Positions 14,890-18,564 of a stretch of DNA of 18,564 nucleotides are shown here, one piece after another. Position 1 is the stretch's first letter. Every line of letters starts with the position of its first letter. A program made the translations under genes and the position numbers. The DNA lies in the NCBI GenBank assembly GCA_937919155.1, contig CALFPM010000027.1, positions 1 through 18,564 on the forward strand, written 5' to 3'. The notes under the pieces were generated by a model. That model saw nothing but the letters and a program-made list of their open reading frames with translations. It made no database searches and was not told the origin of the DNA. Source of the stretch: an uncultured Clostridia bacterium. Lineage in GTDB: Bacteria; Bacillota; Clostridia; Oscillospirales; Acutalibacteraceae.

Positions 14890-16329
14890 ATGAACGTATC
14901 AAAGAAAATCCTTGCACTGCTTCTTGCAATGCTTATGGCATTCTCAGCTCTTGCAGTTTCCGCAAGCGCAGACGGTGAACCTGCAACTCCCCCTGAGGGC
15001 ACAGAAGGCGAAGCAACAACCGTGCTTGACCTCACAAACAAGCTTCCCGCTCTCCAGCTTAAGCTTGATGCTGAAAACAAGGTCATTACAACAAACTACC
15101 AGGCAGACTCAACTGTTGAAAACGAAGGCGAAACATATGAGCTTGAGGTTGCAATCAACCCCGATGCAGATGTTTTTGTTTCATTCGACAAAGACGGTAA
15201 CTACCTTTTCAGCCAGCTTGAATACGGCAAAACATACACCGTAACAGTAAGCGTTGTTGACCCCGACACAGAGGACAAAACCGAAATCAAGGGTTCTGTT
15301 TCCGCAAGCGTTACTCTCAAGAACAAGCAGAGCGCTCCCACAGCGGTTGTTCCCTTTGAAATCACTTCAAAGTCAATCAAAATCACAGTTGTTAAAGATT
15401 ATCTTTACATGCTTGCTGATGCAGAAGGCAATGTAATTTATGATTGGGAAGCTGCAAAGGCTTCAGGCGCATTTGAATATGACAAGCTTGAAGAAAACAC
15501 AACATATGTAATTTCAGTTAAGATTCCCGAGAACGCAACTCACTATGAAAGCGATGCAGTTTCAATTTCTGCAATGACAAAGCTTTCAGGCAAAACAGGC
15601 ACACCCGAGTTTGGTCTTGCAGACAAAACCGAAAACTCAATCACACTCACAAAGCTCGACGGCGTTGAATATTCACTTGACAAGTCAAAGTGGCAGAAGT
15701 CAAACGTATTCACAGGTCTCACAAAGGATACACAGTACACAATCTACGCAAGATTTGCTTTCGATGCAGCCAAGGAAGATCCCTCAGCAATCAGCGAAGC
15801 ACTTGTTGTAAAGACAAACGCAAAGGCTAACTACGAAGCAAACAAGAAGAAGATCGCTTTCTCAGCTGAGAACGGTCAGTATGCAAACGGCAACATCACT
15901 TTCTCAGTTACCGGTGACGGCCCTGCAAACATGAGCGAGGCAATCTACGGCGACACAAGAATCGTTCCCGTTGCTTACACAGTTGTTTTCGGCAGCGAAA
16001 CAATCAAGGAAACCACTGCTATGAGCGGCAGCAAGCTTTCCGAATCAGGCAGCTTCACAGCTCCCGATTATGCTGAAAAAGTTGTTACCGTTAAGGTTAC
16101 ATTCATCAACGAAGAATACAAGGGCAACAGTTGGGTAGCAGTCAGCGAATTCACAGAGTCATATGAAATCACAATCGGCAGACCCGGCGACACAGGCACA
16201 AAGATTCTTGAATTCTTCGAAGGAATCCTCAACTTCCTTCTCAACACAGTTCCCGCATTCTTCACAGAAGCACTCAAGAGCGATGTATGGGGCAGACTTT
16301 TTGAAGTTATCGGCAACATCGGCAAATAA
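14890..16329 (+). CDS. Secreted protein with Fn3/Ig-like modules and amphipathic C-terminal tail
   Basis: The 479-residue protein has a clear signal peptide (VSKKILALLLAMLMAFSALAVSASA, residues about 3-27, cleavage before DGE; quoted in part as the KK plus Leu/Ala core and ASA site). The start is ATG 14890, as GGAGG lies 8 bases before it; the ATG at 14884 would be only 2 bases from it. The mature part has three or four strand-rich modules of 80-100 residues. One has the Fn3-like ending SNVFTGLTKDTQYTIYARF, and EYDKLEENTTYVISVKI and QLEYGKTYTVTVSVV are similar endings. The last 40 residues (FFEGILNFLLNTVPAFF) are hydrophobic and amphipathic, with no LPXTG or SLH motif. Function unknown; a surface or matrix role is a guess. 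Strong, biased codon use suggests high expression. Confidence 0.85.
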   Translation: MNVSKKILALLLAMLMAFSALAVSASADGEPATPPEGTEGEATTVLDLTNKLPALQLKLDAENKVITTNYQADSTVENEGETYELEVAINPDADVFVSFDKDGNYLFSQLEYGKTYTVTVSVVDPDTEDKTEIKGSVSASVTLKNKQSAPTAVVPFEITSKSIKITVVKDYLYMLADAEGNVIYDWEAAKASGAFEYDKLEENTTYVISVKIPENATHYESDAVSISAMTKLSGKTGTPEFGLADKTENSITLTKLDGVEYSLDKSKWQKSNVFTGLTKDTQYTIYARFAFDAAKEDPSAISEALVVKTNAKANYEANKKKIAFSAENGQYANGNITFSVTGDGPANMSEAIYGDTRIVPVAYTVVFGSETIKETTAMSGSKLSESGSFTAPDYAEKVVTVKVTFINEEYKGNSWVAVSEFTESYEITIGRPGDTGTKILEFFEGILNFLLNTVPAFFTEALKSDVWGRLFEVIGNIGK

Positions 16330-16347
16330 TCAATAACAAAAAAAATT

Positions 16348-16382
16348 AATCCGTGTACCAAATCGGTACACGGATTTTTTAT
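16348..16382. terminator. Bidirectional terminator between secreted protein and GH35 genes
   Basis: A 12-bp perfect stem, AATCCGTGTACC (16348-16359) with GGTACACGGATT (16365-16376), has an AAATC loop. It is followed by TTTTATT on plus and AATTTTTTTTG on minus, so it works for both converging genes. Confidence 0.9.
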
Positions 16383-18130
16383 TATCCGAGGTCGGGTTCG
16401 TCATCAAGAATGCACTCGGGATTCTCAAAGCCTTCCAGTTCAAACACAACGATTTCGTTTTTGCCGTCTTTGAGGAAAGGTGCGGGGATATAAGCCGAAC
16501 GCTGAGGACCAACCTCCCAGTGCCTTGAAAGCACTCTGTTATTGACAATAATGATGCCCTTTTTGAAGGTGGGCAGTTTGATGAATGTGTCGCATTTCTC
16601 GTCAATTTCAAGTTCTGCTTTAAGGAAAATTGGAGTGCCGTCAAAAGGCTGCACACCCTCTTTAAAATCAACGGCGGAGATATCGTCAAGGGGCAGAGGA
16701 TAATTCTTCCAATGGTAAACAAAGTTGTTGCCGAAGCCGATGCCCATTGTGATGCCCTTTGCATCTTTAAGCTTTGCGCCGTAATTCACGCGTCCCATAT
16801 TTTCAACAAGAACTGCAAGTTCTGCACCCTCTGATTCAATTGCAACGGAGCATTTGGGCTCGCTGTCATTGCGGTACTGAATGCCCGCAAATTCACCGTT
16901 TTTATAGATATAACCTCTGTCGTGAACATCCTGAAGCCTTACTTTCTGTTCATCACGGGGACCGCGGACAAATGCCTTGTAAAGCACAAAGCCGTAGCCC
17001 TGATTCAGCTTTTCCATTGTGAGGGGCATAACCGATTCAACGGGAGTTGAGAGTGCCTCAAGATTATCGAAAAGTCTTGCACTGTGAGTGAACTTCAGCG
17101 CGCCGTATTTCTTCTTTTTGATGGGTGCGGGAAGCTCCACATCGGGAATGGGAGCATATTTTGCAATTACTTCCCTGAACTTGAAATATTTTTCCGTAAG
17201 CTCGCCGTTTTCGTTAACGGGAGCATCGTCATCATAGCTTGAAATTGTGGGTTCATAGCAATCGTAGTCGTTGGCACCGTTCATATAGCCGAAGTTTGTG
17301 CCGCCGTGGAACATATAAGCAGAAAGGCTTGCACCCATTGAGAGGATTTCGTCCATGGCATCTGCCGCATCCTGCGGATTTCGGCTGTGATGCTCTTCTG
17401 TCCAGTGGTCAAACCAACCGTTCCAGAATTCGGTGCACATAAGAGGACCGTCAGGCTGATATTCCCTCAGGCGGGCAAACTGCTCTGCCGCCCTTGAACC
17501 GAAATTGGCGGTCTTATGAATTTCGGGCACTGTGCCGCCCGTAAGCATCTGATATTCCGCGCCGTCCGAGGTGAAGAGGGGCACTTCAATTCCCCTGTCC
17601 TTGAGACCCTTTGCAAGATAGCGGATATATTCACTGTCATCGCCGTAGCTGCCGTATTCATTTTCAACCTGAACAAGAATAACATTGCCGCCCTTGGTAA
17701 TCTGACGGCTTGCAATATGGGGGATAAAATCATCAAAGAATCTGTCAACCGCAGCAAGATAATCCTTGTCCATGCAGCGCAGAGCCATTGAATCATTCTT
17801 GAGAAGCCACCAGGGAAGACCGCCGAATTCCCACTCTGCGCAAATATACGGGCCGGGTCGCAAAATAACCTTTAAACCAAGCTCGTTTGCAAGCGTTATA
17901 TATTCTTCAATATTAAGGTTATTAGAAAAATCAAACTGCCCTTCTTTAGGCTCGTGAAGATTCCAAGGAACGTAAGTTTCAACCGTATTTAAACCGCACT
18001 CTTTTAGCTTTAATAATCTATCGTGCCAGTACTCTTTGGGAATACGAAAATAGTGCATTGCTCCGGAACGAACGGTGTATTTTTCACCGTCCATATAAAA
18101 ATCGTTGTCTTTATAAGTAAGTATACCCAT
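16382..18130 (-). CDS. GH35 beta-galactosidase
   Basis: The 582-residue protein is a glycoside hydrolase family 35 enzyme. The barrel begins with FYMDGEKYTVRSGAMHYFRI and has NTVETYVPWNLHEP and LRPGPYICAEWEFGGLPWWL. The acid/base is Glu158 in QVENEYGSYG and the nucleophile is Glu234 in CTEFWNGWFDHW. YMFHGGTNFGYMNGA is also diagnostic. C-terminal beta-sandwich domains follow, ending in NEIVVFELEG. The length (about 580-600) is that of the short bacterial form. No signal peptide is seen, so it cleaves terminal beta-galactose from imported oligosaccharides in the cytoplasm. The start ATG 18130 has GGTGGGTG upstream. It has its own promoter and terminator. Confidence 0.95.
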   Translation of the reverse strand: MGILTYKDNDFYMDGEKYTVRSGAMHYFRIPKEYWHDRLLKLKECGLNTVETYVPWNLHEPKEGQFDFSNNLNIEEYITLANELGLKVILRPGPYICAEWEFGGLPWWLLKNDSMALRCMDKDYLAAVDRFFDDFIPHIASRQITKGGNVILVQVENEYGSYGDDSEYIRYLAKGLKDRGIEVPLFTSDGAEYQMLTGGTVPEIHKTANFGSRAAEQFARLREYQPDGPLMCTEFWNGWFDHWTEEHHSRNPQDAADAMDEILSMGASLSAYMFHGGTNFGYMNGANDYDCYEPTISSYDDDAPVNENGELTEKYFKFREVIAKYAPIPDVELPAPIKKKKYGALKFTHSARLFDNLEALSTPVESVMPLTMEKLNQGYGFVLYKAFVRGPRDEQKVRLQDVHDRGYIYKNGEFAGIQYRNDSEPKCSVAIESEGAELAVLVENMGRVNYGAKLKDAKGITMGIGFGNNFVYHWKNYPLPLDDISAVDFKEGVQPFDGTPIFLKAELEIDEKCDTFIKLPTFKKGIIIVNNRVLSRHWEVGPQRSAYIPAPFLKDGKNEIVVFELEGFENPECILDDEPDLG

Positions 18131-18156
18131 AACACACCCACCGTTTTAAATTAATT

Positions 18157-18196
18157 TAAGTGGTATGATTATATCACACTTATTTTATAAAATCAA
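18157..18196 (-). promoter_or_regulatory. GH35 promoter with overlapping inverted repeat
   Basis: On the minus strand, TTGATT (plus 18191-18196) and a perfect TATAAT (plus 18168-18173) are 17 bases apart. The -10 is framed by a 6-bp inverted repeat, TAAGTG (18157-18162) and CACTTA (18177-18182), a possible operator for a sugar-responsive repressor. Confidence 0.5.
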
Positions 18197-18358
18197 TAAA
18201 ATTCATAAAATCTGCTAAGATTTATATTTTCCTGCCTTTTTACGCTATTTTTTATAAAAAACCTGCCTATAACGCGATTATCGGCGCTTTTACTATATAT
18301 CATACAAATATTACGTTCAAGCTTGCAAGGTGATTATAATCGCCTTATCCCTTAAAAC
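18197..18358. other. AT-rich stretch without a recognised gene
   Basis: No open frame with a ribosome site is seen on either strand. The only pattern is CCTGCCT followed by an ACGC, present at 18231-18245 and again at 18262-18275, 31 bases apart. I cannot assign a role. Confidence 0.4.
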
Positions 18359-18472
18359 GGCTCCTTCTGATGAGGGAGCTGTCAGACGTAGTCTGACTGA
18401 GGGAGAGAGTTTATAGAAAATTCTCTCCTTCCGTCAAGCTTCGCTTGCCACCCTCCTTTACACAAGGAGGGC
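18359..18472. repeat. Compact inverted-repeat element (REP/MITE-like)
   Basis: About 114 bases fold into a symmetric set of hairpins. The left arm has GCTCC...GGAGC (18360-18379) and GTCAGAC-GTA-GTCTGAC (18381-18397). The centre is GGAGAGA (18402-18408) paired with TCTCTCC (18422-18428), extended to about 14 pairs with G-U. The right arm has CAAGC-TTC-GCTTG (18435-18447) and CCCTCCTT-TACAC-AAGGAGGG (18451-18471). Read inverted, the right arm has the same layout as the left, so the arms are long imperfect terminal repeats. It has no coding capacity. It resembles dispersed non-coding repeats I recall from Ruminococcaceae genomes, though copy number is unchecked. Confidence 0.7.
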
Positions 18473-18495
18473 ATTGGGTGGATGAGGTGTATAAA

Positions 18496-18542
18496 CGCCT
18501 TCTCCAAGTCGATACGCAAAGCGTTTTGACAGGAGAACGGCG
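18496..18542. repeat. Second hairpin module next to the inverted-repeat element
   Basis: CGCC-TTCTCC (18496-18505) pairs with GGAGAA-C-GGCG (18532-18542). Inside, GTC (18508-18510) pairs with GAC (18528-18530) and ACGC (18514-18517) with GCGT (18521-18524) around an AAA loop. The layout, a GTC...GAC hairpin inside a purine/pyrimidine stem, copies that of the element at 18359-18472, so it may belong to the same family. It may continue past the window edge. Confidence 0.55.
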
Positions 18543-18564
18543 GGACTTGTAGTTGACAAGGTCA

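Noticed and set aside
18359..18542. CRISPR array or tRNA cluster
   Set aside because: The hairpins are unequal, there are no regularly spaced identical repeats with unique spacers, and no cloverleaf or CCA pattern is present.

Overview
The window looks like a chromosomal segment of a gut-type, Gram-positive, anaerobic member of the Clostridia, most likely an Oscillospirales/Ruminococcaceae relative. This rests on moderate G+C, strong AGGAGG ribosome sites, sigma-A-like promoters, U-tailed hairpin terminators, a C_GCAxxG_C_C protein, and GH36, GH35 and hexuronate genes. The taxon is inferred from style, not from a marker gene. No rRNA, tRNA, CRISPR array, prophage or transposase gene was seen.

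Layout. 1-2450 (minus): a PyrE-like phosphoribosyltransferase followed by a GH36 alpha-galactosidase that runs off the left edge. 2550-5460 (plus): a tight three-gene lower-hexuronate operon (uxuA, KDPG aldolase, KDG kinase), with one promoter, several operator-like palindromes and one strong terminator. 5463-6925: a membrane-anchored TPR-like protein (minus) divergent from a tiny ribbon-helix-helix regulator (plus), separated by a dense array of TAACAT/ATGTTA half-sites. 6930-7820 (minus): a PHP-domain phosphoesterase. 7826-9886 (plus): a KtrB/KtrA-type potassium uptake pair. 9889-10555 (plus): a P-loop nucleotide/dephospho-CoA-kinase-like protein. 10559-12155 (minus): an exported protein with a Ser/Thr-rich linker and about seven propeller-like repeats. 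12153-14250 (minus): a sugar phosphate isomerase/epimerase plus Gfo/Idh/MocA oxidoreductase operon. 14265-14771 (minus): the C_GCAxxG_C_C protein. 14830-16376 (plus): a secreted protein with Fn3-like modules. 16382-18196 (minus): a cytoplasmic GH35 beta-galactosidase. 18359-18542: a compact inverted-repeat element and a second related hairpin module, with no gene.

Working together: the window is rich in carbohydrate catabolism. UxuA dehydrates D-mannonate to 2-keto-3-deoxygluconate (KDG), KDG kinase makes KDPG, and the aldolase splits KDPG to pyruvate and glyceraldehyde-3-phosphate. The isomerase and reductase (UxaC, UxuB) that would feed UxuA are not in view. GH36 and GH35 enzymes at the two edges would release galactose from imported oligosaccharides. 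The isomerase/oxidoreductase pair suggests a further keto-sugar or polyol route of unknown substrate.

Most worth a second look: the operator array between the RHH gene and the membrane TPR gene; the PyrE-like protein whose PRPP loop has lost both acidic residues but which gains a C-terminal Cys/His cluster; the paired palindromes over the hexuronate promoter; the near-identical hairpin shared by two terminators; and the repeat element at the right edge. I did not find a clear, complete novel defence or biosynthetic system.
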